Shown here: piece after piece, positions 1 through 8,487 of the stretch
Numbering within the stretch: position 1 is the first letter of the stretch
Layout of the letters: each line of letters opens with the position of its first letter
Source of the DNA: Anaerolineales bacterium
GTDB taxonomy: Bacteria > Chloroflexota > Anaerolineae > Anaerolineales > Villigracilaceae
DNA: 64,000 nt
Reading direction: 5' to 3'
Assembly (NCBI GenBank): GCA_015075275.1
Contig: JABTUU010000001.1
Location: 1,405,216-1,469,215 of the forward strand
Notes under the pieces: generated by a model
Database searches by the model: none
Told to the model about the DNA's origin: nothing
What the model saw: the letters and a program-made list of their open reading frames with translations, nothing else
Translations under genes and position numbers: made by a program

Positions 1-112
1 ACAAGGCGCCATCCACTGCTTTGTTCGGCTTGCCTGCTTGCCATTCCGGAGTATACTGTCCCTATCGCTCGACGGTTTCTTCCGTATCAAATGATGCCCG
101 CTTCTTTGTGGG
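1..112 (-). mobile_element. ISa copy 1, right end only (cut by window start)
   Basis: Identical to the last ~110 bp of the complete ISa copies, ending ...CTTCTTTGTGGG. It interrupts attC0, whose remainder follows directly. Confidence 0.9.
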
Positions 113-229
113 TGCACTTGACGGGTGGGATTCTGCGGCATTTTCGGGCTTTTTCTACACCCAAGCGGAATCCTGCTCTCGAAGTTTTATCTCGTCCCGC
201 CCACCCGCAAGTAACGCAAACCGTTCGGC
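113..229 (+). repeat. attC0, right part (left part lies beyond ISa copy 1)
   Basis: Begins TGCACTTGACGGGTGGG and ends with AACGCAAACC and R' GTTCGGC (223-229). The first bases of cassette C1 (TTCGGCGGC) complement the R'' closing C1 at 2399-2405. Confidence 0.88.
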
Positions 230-276
230 GGCTTCGCCCAGCAATTAGTAGTGAGTAAGGGTAAAATAAAAAAACT

Positions 277-1281
277 ATGGCGACAAAAGCGCAAAATAAA
301 AGTTTAGGTAAAGCGAGAAATTCAAAAAAAGACGAGTTCTATACTCAATTATCCGACATTGAGCGAGAATTAAAGCATTACAAAAGTCATTTCAAAGGTA
401 AAGTAGTTTATTGCAATTGCGATGACCCGCGAGTAAGCAATTTTTTTCATTATTTTTCATATAATTTTGAGAAACTAGGCTTAAAAAGGATAATCACAAC
501 TTGTTATAAAAACAAGAACATGGAATTGTTTAGTAAAAACGATTCTGAACAAGCCATATATTTAGAGTACGTCGGCGATAAAAACGGAAACGCCGTACCT
601 GACCCAAAAGAAATTGGCATAAAAGCATTAAAAGGCGATGGAGATTTTCGTAGCAAGGAAAGTATTGAACTTTTGAAAAATGCTGATATTGTCGTAACAA
701 ATCCACCATTCTCACTATTCAGAGAATATGTAGCCCAATTAATTGAACACGACAAAAAATTTCTAATTATTGGAAATCACAACGCAATTACCTACAAAGA
801 AATTTTCAATTTGTTGCAGGAAAACAAAATCTGGTTAGGATATATGCACCCTGAAAAATTTATTGTTCCCGATGATTACGAACAAAGAGAACACAGAAGT
901 TGGCGCGATGAAAACGGAGTTAATTGGCGCAGTCTAGGTAATGCGTGTTGGTTCACAAATTTAGATATTTCAAAACGACACGAAGAGTTAATTTTATATA
1001 AACCATATAATCCGAATGAATATCCCAAGTTCGATAATTATGACGCAATAAATATTGACAAAGTTAAAGATATACCTATGGACTACGATGGAGTTATGGG
1101 CGTTCCTATTACTTTCATGGAAAAATATAACCCAGAGCAATTTGAAATTGTAGGACTTATTGCAGGAAACATCAAAGGCATGGCTGGTATAAAATCATCG
1201 AGCGGAAAAGATGGACCATATATAAACGGAAAATTAAAGTATGGGCGTATTCTCGTTAGAAATAGAAAACCAATCCAATAA
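277..1281 (+). CDS. EcoRI-family adenine-specific DNA methyltransferase (pair 1)
   Basis: 334 aa, predicted to methylate adenine N6 in a short DNA site using S-adenosylmethionine. The N-terminus is strikingly like M.EcoRI as I recall it: DEFYTQ near residues 19-24 and VVYCNCDDPRVSNFF near 43-57. The catalytic NPPF motif IV is at N142-F145 (NPPFSLF). Length is close to M.EcoRI (326 aa). An A-rich leader precedes the ATG. It is followed after 14 bp by the DUF262-HNH gene, and both form cassette C1. A homologous pair occurs in C16 at about 40% apparent similarity. No EcoRI-type endonuclease is next to it, so the neighbour is the natural candidate for the restriction partner (inference). Family call is firm; the recognition site is unknown. 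Confidence 0.92.
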   Translation: MATKAQNKSLGKARNSKKDEFYTQLSDIERELKHYKSHFKGKVVYCNCDDPRVSNFFHYFSYNFEKLGLKRIITTCYKNKNMELFSKNDSEQAIYLEYVGDKNGNAVPDPKEIGIKALKGDGDFRSKESIELLKNADIVVTNPPFSLFREYVAQLIEHDKKFLIIGNHNAITYKEIFNLLQENKIWLGYMHPEKFIVPDDYEQREHRSWRDENGVNWRSLGNACWFTNLDISKRHEELILYKPYNPNEYPKFDNYDAINIDKVKDIPMDYDGVMGVPITFMEKYNPEQFEIVGLIAGNIKGMAGIKSSSGKDGPYINGKLKYGRILVRNRKPIQ

Positions 1282-1295
1282 AAGGGGATTGAATC

Positions 1296-2378
1296 ATGCA
1301 AATTAAACTAAAAGAAATTACAGTTCGTGAATTAACTAACGGCTACCAAGATAATGAAGAAAATGGCGTTGTCGGCTTTGGCGGTAAGTTAGATATACGC
1401 CCGCCTTATCAAAGAGAATTTATTTATAAAGATAAGCAAAGAGACGCGGTAATTGATACTGTTACAAAAAATTTTCCGCTAAACGTAATGTATTGGGCTG
1501 TTCGTGAAGATGGGAATTTTGAAGTTATTGACGGACAACAACGAACTATTTCAATTAGCCAATTTGTAGATGGTGATTTTGCCTTTCAAAACAGATATTT
1601 TCACAATTTACAAAAAGATGAGCAAGATAAAATATTAAATTACAAACTTATGGTTTATTTGTGCAGTGGCGCAGATAGTGAAAAATTAGAGTGGTTCAAA
1701 ACCATAAACATCGCAGGTGAAAAACTTACTGACCAAGAGTTGCGAAATGCTGTTTATGCTGGCTCATGGGTTTCTGACGCTAAAAGATATTTTAGTAAAA
1801 ATGGCTGTCCAGCATACAACATAGGAAGTGATTACTTGAATGGAACGCCAATCAGACAAGATTATTTAGAAACAGTGATTGATTGGACAAGTAATAGTTC
1901 AATCGAAAAATACATGGCTGAGCACCAAAACAACCCCAACGCTAATGAATTATGGCTTTATTTTCAAAGTGTTATAAATTGGGTGAAAGCAGTTTTTCCT
2001 AACTATCGTAATGAAATGAAAGGAATTGAATGGGGTTTTATTTACAACGAGTTCAAAGATATTAACCCCGATTCTAAAAAACTTGAAAAAGAAATTGCAA
2101 AGTTAATGCAAGACCAAGATGTTACCAATAAAAAAGGAATTTACTGGTACGTCTTAAATCATAAAGAGAAGCATCTAAACATTCGCGCCTTTGACGTTAA
2201 TCAAAAACGAGAAGCGTATGAAAAACAAAAGGGAATATGTAAAAAGTGTCGCAAACATTTCAAAATAGAAGAAATGGAAGCAGACCATATAACGCCGTGG
2301 CACGAAGGCGGTAAAACAACTGCTGAAAATTGCCAAATGTTGTGCAAGGAAGATAATCGAAGGAAATCTGGAAAATAA
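1296..2378 (+). CDS. DUF262 (ParB-like) protein with C-terminal HNH nuclease domain (pair 1)
   Basis: 360 aa. The N-terminal DUF262 domain shows PPYQREFIY and the signature DGQQR (D79-R83), the nucleotide-hydrolysis motif known from GmrSD, SspE and BrxU-type proteins. The C-terminus is an HNH/zinc module: CKKC at about 315-318, then ADHITPWHEGG from about 329, and ENCQMLC. The gene has a GGGG-type ribosome site (aaaggggattgaatcATG) and lies 14 bp after the EcoRI-type methylase. From domain logic it is likely a DNA-cleaving or nicking effector controlled by the methylation state set by its partner. It is shorter than GmrSD fusions, which carry DUF1524. Whether it cuts unmodified or modified DNA cannot be read from the sequence. 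Confidence 0.85.
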   Translation: MQIKLKEITVRELTNGYQDNEENGVVGFGGKLDIRPPYQREFIYKDKQRDAVIDTVTKNFPLNVMYWAVREDGNFEVIDGQQRTISISQFVDGDFAFQNRYFHNLQKDEQDKILNYKLMVYLCSGADSEKLEWFKTINIAGEKLTDQELRNAVYAGSWVSDAKRYFSKNGCPAYNIGSDYLNGTPIRQDYLETVIDWTSNSSIEKYMAEHQNNPNANELWLYFQSVINWVKAVFPNYRNEMKGIEWGFIYNEFKDINPDSKKLEKEIAKLMQDQDVTNKKGIYWYVLNHKEKHLNIRAFDVNQKREAYEKQKGICKKCRKHFKIEEMEADHITPWHEGGKTTAENCQMLCKEDNRRKSGK

Positions 2379-2411
2379 AAGTCTTACGGCAAAGAGCCGC
2401 CGAACAAAGCG

Positions 2412-4181
2412 TTCTCAGAAACCGTCATGTCACAAGAGCGGTTGAGAGGGTCGTTCGAGGCGCTGGTCAGAGCAAAGTCAGTGAGCGAAGCGGTGAAAAC
2501 CCAAAATCACGAAAGCCGTTAAATGCAAAGCAGGCGTGGCATAAGCGGTCACGCCTTTTTGTAGGTTGCCCCTCGCTTAGGTAAGCAGGGATGAGTTGGA
2601 AGCCCAGCTTCTGCGCTTTCTTCATGTACTTGATCTGCTGTTCTTTGTACTTCGCCTCGTACTCTTCACATTGATCGCTCTGTATTCCACCTTGTATTTG
2701 AGCATTCTATAGACCACCCGCGCAATGGCGTGCGCCGTGGCGGTCGGTCGCTGCGCTTTATCCAGCCGCGACTTGCGCCTGATACAGCGACCCAAACACA
2801 CAGTCCGTTTGTTTGACCGATTGCGCCGCCATCCGAAAGGCTTGCCCGCGCGGTTCTTCGTCTTCAGCGTCTTATTCTTCTTCACCTTCGCTCCGAGATT
2901 TCGTGCTTCGGCGCCCAGTCCCAACCACGAACAGAAATGCTTCTCGCTCGAAACTTCGACATGTCCGTCCCCACCTCCATAATGACCGTTTGCGCCAGCG
3001 ACACCCCCAAACCCATCTACCACGCTCAAGTCCACGCCGCTGATGCGCTTCAAATGCTTGCGGATCTCCGCTCTGTTTCTGCGGCGCATTCTTGCTGTGC
3101 GAGTTGCGCTTCTTTATGCGTAAGGTCTTCACTTCGCCCCTTCCCACCTCTTGGCCGCGTCAATGCGTACATCCGATCAATCTCCGCATCGCATTCTTCC
3201 ACTTGCTTCGTGTAAAGTCGTACATCCCAGCGATTGCTGGACGATGAAGAGATGTTCTGCCCGCCACGTTCCGCCAACGCTTGACCAATCTCTTCGGCGC
3301 TCTTCTTGCAGTTTCGATCTCGCATCGCCGCCAGTGTTTGCGGCTCTCGCTCGCCCGCCACGATCGCGCGGATGATCCGCAATCCTGTCTCGCCCGTTAT
3401 GTCGCTCAAGGCTTGCGATAACTGCACGTTCATTTGCAGGCTTTCTGCATGTGTTGATATGCGGTGAACGATGTTCCACCAATTGATTGCGGTGGCGCAA
3501 CAGGGTTCGCAAGGCGACCAGTTCTCTGACGGTCGAAAAACGGCTTCCAGCAGTCCGTAACTGTGCAGGGTTTGATCCATTGCGCATCTTGGATGTCGCT
3601 CTTCCGCCCGCGCCTCCGCAATGACCGCGAACTAATCAGCAGGCACTTAAAACCCTGCCGTTCCAGTTCTTCAAACAACGGAATCCAATAGACCCTGTGC
3701 TTTCCATGGCGACAGTTTTTACTTGATGCTCCCGCAACCATTTCCCGATGTTCTGCAAGTCCACCGTATAGTTGCCGAAGGCTTTACGATCTGCATATGT
3801 GCCATCGCCCGCCACGCACACCACAATCTCTTCCGCCCCAATATCCACTCCAGCCGCATATTCATTCACCTGACTCATCCCCGCAAACGGATGCGCTTCT
3901 TCCATGCCTTCGTGCGCCTGCCTCTTCTTTTCATTTCCATTTACTCCTTTTGAGATGTGTTGGCAGTTTCGGTCACTTGAGGAAATTAGCTTTCTCATCG
4001 GGTCGCCCACTACGCCGCCAGTAGTCAAATCAATTTGACCGAAAACCACGGTGCACCGCGGTGGTCGCACAAGGCGCCATCCACTGCTTTGTTCGGTCTT
4101 GCCTGCTTGCCATTCCGGAGTATACTGTCCCTATCGCTCGACGGTTTCTTCCGTATCAAATGATGCCCGCTTCTTTGTGGG
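2412..4181 (-). mobile_element. ISa copy 2 (IS110/IS1111 family, frameshifted)
   Basis: 1,770 bp against 1,791 bp in intact copies. Ends are TTCTCAG... and ...GTGGG, inserted between AAAGCG and TGCA of attC1. Differences from intact copies are dominated by missing bases in C, T and G runs. Confidence 0.92.
2578..3940 (-). pseudogene. IS110-family transposase, multiply frameshifted (ISa copy 2)
   Basis: Aligns over its whole length with the 459-aa ISa transposase, but the frame is broken many times. Recognisable fragments are the N-terminus (VNEYAAGVDIGAEEIVVCVAG), the middle (LSQALSDITGETGLRIIRAIVAGE) and the C-terminal GAKVKKNKTLKTKNRAG. Most lesions are single-base losses in homopolymers, so sequencing error in a repeated region is as likely as real decay. 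Confidence 0.85.
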
Positions 4182-4423
4182 TGCACCTGACGTGTGGGAT
4201 TCTGCGGCATTTTCAAGCATTTTTCTCGCTTCGAGTTTTTCCTGCTCCCAAGCCTTTTCCACGCCCGCCCACACGCAGGTAACGCAAACCGTTGGACGGC
4301 TGTCATTTTGCACTAACCACAGCGGGACATTTTCAGGCACTCCCCCACCCATCCAAAAATGCCTTTACTCGGCACACAGAAGGCTTGAGAAAGCCCCCAC
4401 ACCCCCCGAAGGCACGCAGGTTA

Positions 4424-4570
4424 CCACGTGACGCACTCATGTCAAGCGGAACCACTCGACACGGGCGCACTGAATTCTGGATGGGGACCCCGCGCCCCCC
4501 ATCCGAATTCATCCCGTGTGCGCCCAGTCTCGGGTAAGCACCGCTTGACACGAGCCTCCTAGTCACGTGG
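4424..4570. repeat. Large nested inverted repeat in the ORF-less cassette C2
   Basis: Four successive arms pair with four mirrored arms: CCACGTGAC (4424-4432) with GTCACGTGG (4562-4570); TCAAGCGG (4442-4449) with CCGCTTGA (4541-4548); GGGCGCAC (4463-4470) with GTGCGCCC (4518-4525); TGAATTC...GGATGGGG (4471-4486) with CCCCATCCGAATTCA (4497-4511). Together they fold ~147 bases into one long branched hairpin. It might be a replication or conjugation origin, a structured RNA, or a mobile-element end; the sequence does not decide. Confidence 0.75.
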
Positions 4571-4632
4571 TAAAAGCGCCTGCGTCGGGGGGTGTGAGGA
4601 TAAAAAAGCGTGGGGGAAAAAAGCGATCTTCA

Positions 4633-4784
4633 CAGGCAATCAGGCAGGCAGAAAAAACAACATCAGGCACTCATTCAGCCATTCAGACAGGCACTCAAAC
4701 AGGCAGGAAAAAGTTGTCTTGTCATGTACTTTGTTTATATACAAGACAAGCCCCCGTTAATGTTAATTAATTAAGTTAATTAAG
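4633..4784. repeat. CAGGCA repeats, 9-bp inverted repeat and AT-rich tract in C2
   Basis: CAGGCA occurs six times at irregular spacing between about 4633 and 4708, resembling weak iterons. It is followed by TTGTCTTGT (4714-4722) facing ACAAGACAA (4741-4749), a perfect 9-bp inverted repeat with an 18-bp spacer containing TTTATATA. Next comes an AT-rich tract of TTAATTAA words (about 4757-4784). The order repeats, operator-like palindrome, AT-rich tract resembles a replication origin or a regulated promoter. No credible gene lies in 4298-4895. Confidence 0.5.
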
Positions 4785-4895
4785 CGGACAAAAAACAGTA
4801 TGCAGACAATTGGCAAACAGTCAGCATGACGCGGAGCCTTCCCATCGGCTACCCCTGGTAGGGCACCCCCGATAGGCACCCCTCCACGTCACGCC

Positions 4896-5023
4896 GTCCA
4901 ACAACGCTTGCACCTGACCTTCGGGCATTTTCCAATCTTCAGCATGACACACACCAACAGGCTTATAATCTAGGCAGGCAGTTATCCGCCACTTCCCTCG
5001 GCAGGTGAAGCACACCGTTGGGC
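4896..5023 (+). repeat. attC2, intact but divergent
   Basis: R'' GTCCAAC (4896-4902) followed by AACGCTTGCACCTGACC, ending GAAGCACACC and R' GTTGGGC (5017-5023). R'' complements the opening of C2 (GTTGGAC at 4291). Confidence 0.8.
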
Positions 5024-5080
5024 AACCCCTTGCAAAATTGAGTTCTTGAAAATATTATCGTTTCGTGATATTATCGGCAC

Positions 5081-5365
5081 ATGATTGAATCTTTCGCCTC
5101 CGATGAAACCGAAAAAATCTTTCGTGGTCAAGTTTCAAAGAAATTCCCGAAAGATATTCAACGAACCGCCCGCCGAAAGTTGATTTATCTGGATGACGCA
5201 GAAGACTTGCAAGATTTACTTGCGCCGCCTGGAAATCGGCTTGAAAAATTAAAAGGTAACAGGGCAGGACAACACAGTATCCGCATTAATGACCAATGGC
5301 GAATTTGCTTCAAATGGTCAAGCAACATGGCGAAAGATGTTGAGATTGTGGATTATCACGGATGA
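5081..5365 (+). CDS. higB: HigB-type toxin of a type II toxin-antitoxin pair (C3)
   Basis: 94 aa, the usual size for RelE/HigB ribosome-dependent mRNA interferases. The C-terminal half GQHSIRINDQWRICFKW...VEIVDYHG is the family hallmark and forms the nuclease sheet. Upstream, TATTATCG-type AT-rich sequence could serve as a cassette-borne promoter. Its stop overlaps the antitoxin start (ATGA), and toxin-first order is the rule for higBA. With the antitoxin it fills cassette C3, so it probably stabilises the array. Confidence 0.9.
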   Translation: MIESFASDETEKIFRGQVSKKFPKDIQRTARRKLIYLDDAEDLQDLLAPPGNRLEKLKGNRAGQHSIRINDQWRICFKWSSNMAKDVEIVDYHG

Positions 5366-5688
5366 GAGAAAAAATGATGGATAAAACTTTATCACCTATT
5401 CACCCTGGCGAGATTTTGCGCGAAGATTTTATGAAGCCGCTTGGTTTAAGCCAATATCGTTTGGCGCATGACATCGGCGTTACTCCGATTCGTATCAGCC
5501 AGATTGTTAATGGTGAGCGTTCAGTCACTGTTGATACTGCCATGCGTCTTGCTCGCTATTTCGGCACAAGCGCAGGAGTTTGGCTTCGCTTGCAAGTCCG
5601 CTATGATTTAGAAGTTGCAGAAAGCGAATTGAGCGGAAAAATTAATAAAGAAGTCAAGGTATTGATTCAAACACCAAGTCATGTGTAA
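5362..5688 (+). CDS. higA: HigA-type antitoxin, XRE helix-turn-helix (C3)
   Basis: 108 aa from the overlapping ATG; ATGATGG at 5374-5377 is an alternative start eight bases downstream of an A-rich site. The sequence IHPGEILREDFMKPLGLSQYRLAHDIGVTPIRISQIVNGERSVT is the classic HigA/VapI helix-turn-helix, followed by ALRLARYFG-type (here AMRLARYFGTSAGVWLRLQ) helices. It should bind and neutralise HigB and repress their shared promoter. Translation is coupled to higB through the overlap. Confidence 0.9.
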   Translation: MREKMMDKTLSPIHPGEILREDFMKPLGLSQYRLAHDIGVTPIRISQIVNGERSVTVDTAMRLARYFGTSAGVWLRLQVRYDLEVAESELSGKINKEVKVLIQTPSHV

Positions 5689-5699
5689 GCAGGCAGGTT

Positions 5700-5828
5700 G
5701 CCCAACAAAGCGTGCAGTGGATGGTGGGGAGTCTGCGGCTTCGACAAGCATTTTTCTGGCTTCGGGTTTTTCCTGCTCTCAGGCATTATCCCAGCCCGCC
5801 CCACCACCACTAACGCAAACCGTTGGGC
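5700..5828 (+). repeat. attC3, intact
   Basis: R'' GCCCAAC (5700-5706), AAAGCGTGCAG, internal TGCGGCTTCGACAAGC arm, CTAACGCAAACC, R' GTTGGGC (5822-5828). Confidence 0.93.
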
Positions 5829-5866
5829 GGGCAACCCGCAAACAATGAAGCAAGAGCAAAGTTAAA

Positions 5867-6649
5867 ATGACGACATTCATAACCGACAATTTGTATTTTT
5901 ATCTTGCTCTTTTGGCGGGAATAATCCTGTGCCTTTATTTGTCTAAAAAAATTGCCAAAAGTGGTTCTTCGTATTTCATAACAGTAGCCAACAAACTTCT
6001 TCTTTTTACTGCTCTCACATTAGCAATTACGGGAGTTTTTTCTTGGCGATTAAATCAGTCAGCAAGTCTCAACCTCAATCTTGATACATGGTTGATTTCT
6101 CTTGATATTACTTTAGCACATCTCCTCTTTACGTTGCCAGTCGCAATGGTAAGTTATTCTCTGTTCACAAGAGTTTTTCAATGGATTTGGCAAGTAATAA
6201 GCGGCATTTATGAGTTTCTGATTTCCGCCCTTAAGATTGAGAAAGACTTGGAAAAATTAGGCGATGAAATCGGTAAACTGCTGGCGAAGTCCGTAAATAC
6301 TTTTTTTTCATTTGTTATACTTATTATATGGGCGATATTTTACGATTTCACTATTCCAGCACTTTCGATATTCGCCGCTTATTGGACAAGTCAATTACTA
6401 TTTGTTGACACCACAGATTTACAAACATTTGTAATTGGAGCGTTTGACAATCTTCTAGGTTGGAATTACCCAACCATTTATAAATTCACTTCAATAGTAG
6501 AACATTGGCAAATGATATTCCAAGTGCTGGTTGGAAAAAAAGAAGTTGCTACGATATTAAGTTTCTTGGGTCTAGTTGGTAGTGGAATATTAGGTTTCGC
6601 CGCCCTAATTGACGCAATTGAGAAAATTGGAAAGCATGGCAGAAAATAA
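5867..6649 (+). CDS. Uncharacterised multi-pass membrane protein (C4)
   Basis: 260 aa, not recognised. Hydrophobic stretches suggest five or six membrane spans: about residues 9-27, 42-60, 80-105, 145-170 and 230-252. A charged amphipathic segment (ALKIEKDLEKLGDEIGKLLAKS) sits in the middle between spans and may form a cytoplasmic coiled coil. It is the only gene of cassette C4 and ends close to R'' of attC4. No enzyme motif is visible. It could be a membrane effector or a channel-like protein; this is speculation from topology only. Confidence 0.8.
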   Translation: MTTFITDNLYFYLALLAGIILCLYLSKKIAKSGSSYFITVANKLLLFTALTLAITGVFSWRLNQSASLNLNLDTWLISLDITLAHLLFTLPVAMVSYSLFTRVFQWIWQVISGIYEFLISALKIEKDLEKLGDEIGKLLAKSVNTFFSFVILIIWAIFYDFTIPALSIFAAYWTSQLLFVDTTDLQTFVIGAFDNLLGWNYPTIYKFTSIVEHWQMIFQVLVGKKEVATILSFLGLVGSGILGFAALIDAIEKIGKHGRK

Positions 6650-6865
6650 GCCAAAAGCAATGTTGTCTTATACCGAAAAGCCCGCCCAACAAAGCGTTCT
6701 CAGAAACCGTCATGTCACAAGAGCGGTTGAGAGGGTCGTTCGAGGCGCTGGTCAGAGCAAAGTCAGTGAGCGAAGCGGTGAAAAACCCCAAAATCACGAA
6801 AGCCGTTAAATGCAAAGCAGGCGTGGCATAAGCGGTCACGCCTTTTTGGTAGGTTGCCCCCTCGC

Positions 6866-8245
6866 TTAGGCAGGGATGAGTTGGAAGCCCAGCTTCTGCG
6901 CTTTCTTCTTCATGTACTTGATCTGCTGTTCTTTGTACTTCGCCTCGTACTCTTTCACATTGATCGCTTCGTATTCCACCTTGTATTTGAGCATTCTATA
7001 GACCACCCGCGCAATGGCGTGCGCCGTGGCGACGGTCGCTTGCGCTTTATCCAGCCGCGACTTCAAGCGCCGATACAGCGACCCAAACACACAGTCCGCT
7101 TGTTTGACCGATTGCGCCGCCATCCGAAAGGCTTGCCCGGCGCGGTTCTTCGTCTTCAGCGTCTTATTCTTTAACACCTTCGCTCCCGAGATTTCGTGCT
7201 TCGGCGCCAGTCCCAACCACGAACAGAAATGCTTCTCGCTCGGAAACTTCGACATGTCCGTCCCCACCTCCATAATGACCGTTTGCGCCAGCGACACCCC
7301 AAACCCATCTACCACGCTCAAGTCCACGCCGCTGATGCGCTTCAAATGCTTGCGGATCTCCGCCTGTTTCTGCGGCGCATTCTTGCTGTGCGAGTTGCGC
7401 TTCTTTTGCGGTAAGGTCTTCACTTCGCCCCCTTCCCAATTCGGCCGCGTCAATGCGTACATCCGATCAATCTCCGCATCGCATTCTTCCACTTGCTTCG
7501 TGTAAAAGTCGTACATCTCCAGCGATTGCTGGACGATGAAGAGATGTTCTGCCCGCCACGTTCCGGTCAACGCTTGACCAATCTCTTCGGCGCTCTTCTT
7601 GCAGTTTCGATCTCGCATCGCCGCCAGTGTTTGCGGCTCTCGCTCGCCCGCCACGATCGCGCGGATGATCCGCAATCCCGTCTCGCCCGTTATGTCGCTC
7701 AAGGCTTGCGATAACTGCACGTTCATTTGCAGTAAGGCTTTCTGCATGTGTTGGATATGCGGTGAACGATGTTCCACCAATTGATTGCGGTGGCGCAACA
7801 GGGTTCGCAAGGCGACCAGTTCTCCCGACGGTCGAAACGAGCTTTCCAGCAGTCCGTAACTGTGCAGGGTTTGGATCCATTGCGCATCTTGGATGTCGCT
7901 CTTCCGCCCGGGCGCTCTCCGCAATGACCGCGAACTAATCAGCAGGCACTTAAAACCCTGCCGTTCCAGTTCTTCAAACAACGGAATCCAATAGACCCCT
8001 GTGCTTTCCATGGCGACAGTTTTTACTTGATGCTCCCGCAACCATTTCCCGATGTTCTGCAAGTCCACCGTATAGTTGCCGAAGGCTTTTACGATCTGCA
8101 TATTGCCATCGCCCGCCACGCACACCACAATCTCTTCCGCCCCAATATCCACTCCAGCCGCATATTCATTCACCTGACTCATCCCCGCAAACGGATGCGC
8201 TTCTTCCATGCCTTTCGTGCGCCTGCCTCTTCTTTTCATTTCCAT
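6866..8245 (-). CDS. IS110-family (IS1111-like) transposase, ISa copy 3
   Basis: 459 aa. The N-terminal RuvC-like DEDD domain shows D33 (AAGVDIGAEE), E80 (VAMESTGVYW), and D117/D120 (RKSDIQDAQW). The C-terminal Transposase_20 domain has ISGVDLSVVDGFG and the serine-containing stretch LAPKHEISGAK that holds the presumed nucleophile. Start chosen at ATG after AAAAAGGAG. Members of this family act as RNA-guided serine/DEDD recombinases that excise as circles and insert without target duplication. Every copy here sits in an attC site, matching the known IS1111 group that targets attC. The same protein is encoded intact at five places. Confidence 0.96.
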   Translation of the reverse strand: MEMKRRGRRTKGMEEAHPFAGMSQVNEYAAGVDIGAEEIVVCVAGDGNMQIVKAFGNYTVDLQNIGKWLREHQVKTVAMESTGVYWIPLFEELERQGFKCLLISSRSLRRAPGRKSDIQDAQWIQTLHSYGLLESSFRPSGELVALRTLLRHRNQLVEHRSPHIQHMQKALLQMNVQLSQALSDITGETGLRIIRAIVAGEREPQTLAAMRDRNCKKSAEEIGQALTGTWRAEHLFIVQQSLEMYDFYTKQVEECDAEIDRMYALTRPNWEGGEVKTLPQKKRNSHSKNAPQKQAEIRKHLKRISGVDLSVVDGFGVSLAQTVIMEVGTDMSKFPSEKHFCSWLGLAPKHEISGAKVLKNKTLKTKNRAGQAFRMAAQSVKQADCVFGSLYRRLKSRLDKAQATVATAHAIARVVYRMLKYKVEYEAINVKEYEAKYKEQQIKYMKKKAQKLGFQLIPA

Positions 8246-8487
8246 TTACTCCTTTTTGAGATGTGTTGGCAAGCTCGGTCACTTGAGGAAATTAGCTTTC
8301 TCATCGGGGTCGCCCACTACGCCGCCAGTAGTCAAATCAATTTGACCGAAAACCACGGTGCACCGCGGTGGTCGCACAAGGCGCCATCCACTGCTTTGTT
8401 CGGCTTGCCTGCTTGCCATTCCGGAGTATACTGTCCCTATCGCTCGACGGTTTCTTCCGTATCAAATGATGCCCGCTTCTTTGTGGG
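8246..8487 (-). ncRNA. Candidate guide (bridge) RNA region of ISa
   Basis: Non-coding 5' segment of ISa, read on the transposase strand. At 8384-8404 it contains, on the minus strand, GCCGAACAAAGC followed by AGTGGATGG. This equals the attC insertion flank (GCCSAACAAAGCG^TGCAGTGGATGG) with only the central GTGC missing. Nearby are foldable palindromes (GTCAAATCAATTTGAC, 8330-8345; ACTAC...GTAGT; CGGTGCACCG). IS110-family elements encode a bridge RNA beside the transposase whose loop pairs with the target. Location of the loop and RNA ends is inference. Confidence 0.45.

Larger units (their letters stand above)
2399..4297 (+). repeat. attC1, split by ISa copy 2
   Basis: R'' GCCGAAC at 2399-2405, then AAAGCG; resumes at 4182 with TGCACCTGACG and ends in R' GTTGGAC at 4291-4297. 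Confidence 0.9.
6697..8487 (-). mobile_element. ISa copy 3 (IS110/IS1111 family, complete, 1,791 bp)
   Basis: Reference copy for this window. Ends are TTCTCAG and GTGGG with no target duplication visible. Transposase on the minus strand, 242 bp of non-coding DNA upstream of it and 169 bp downstream. The downstream part carries a GGCGTG...CACGCC hairpin followed by TTTTT on the plus strand, which could terminate transcription arriving from the upstream cassette. Confidence 0.95.

Noticed and set aside
4567..4770. 67-aa open frame in cassette C2
   Set aside because: Low-complexity Lys/Thr/Gln sequence produced by the CAGGCA repeats; no ribosome site. It is treated as part of an ORF-less cassette.
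7014..7505. Open frames on the plus strand inside every ISa/ISb copy (e.g. 163 aa, 191 aa)
   Set aside because: They are shadows of the transposase gene in the opposite strand, repeat with it, and have no ribosome site or family features.
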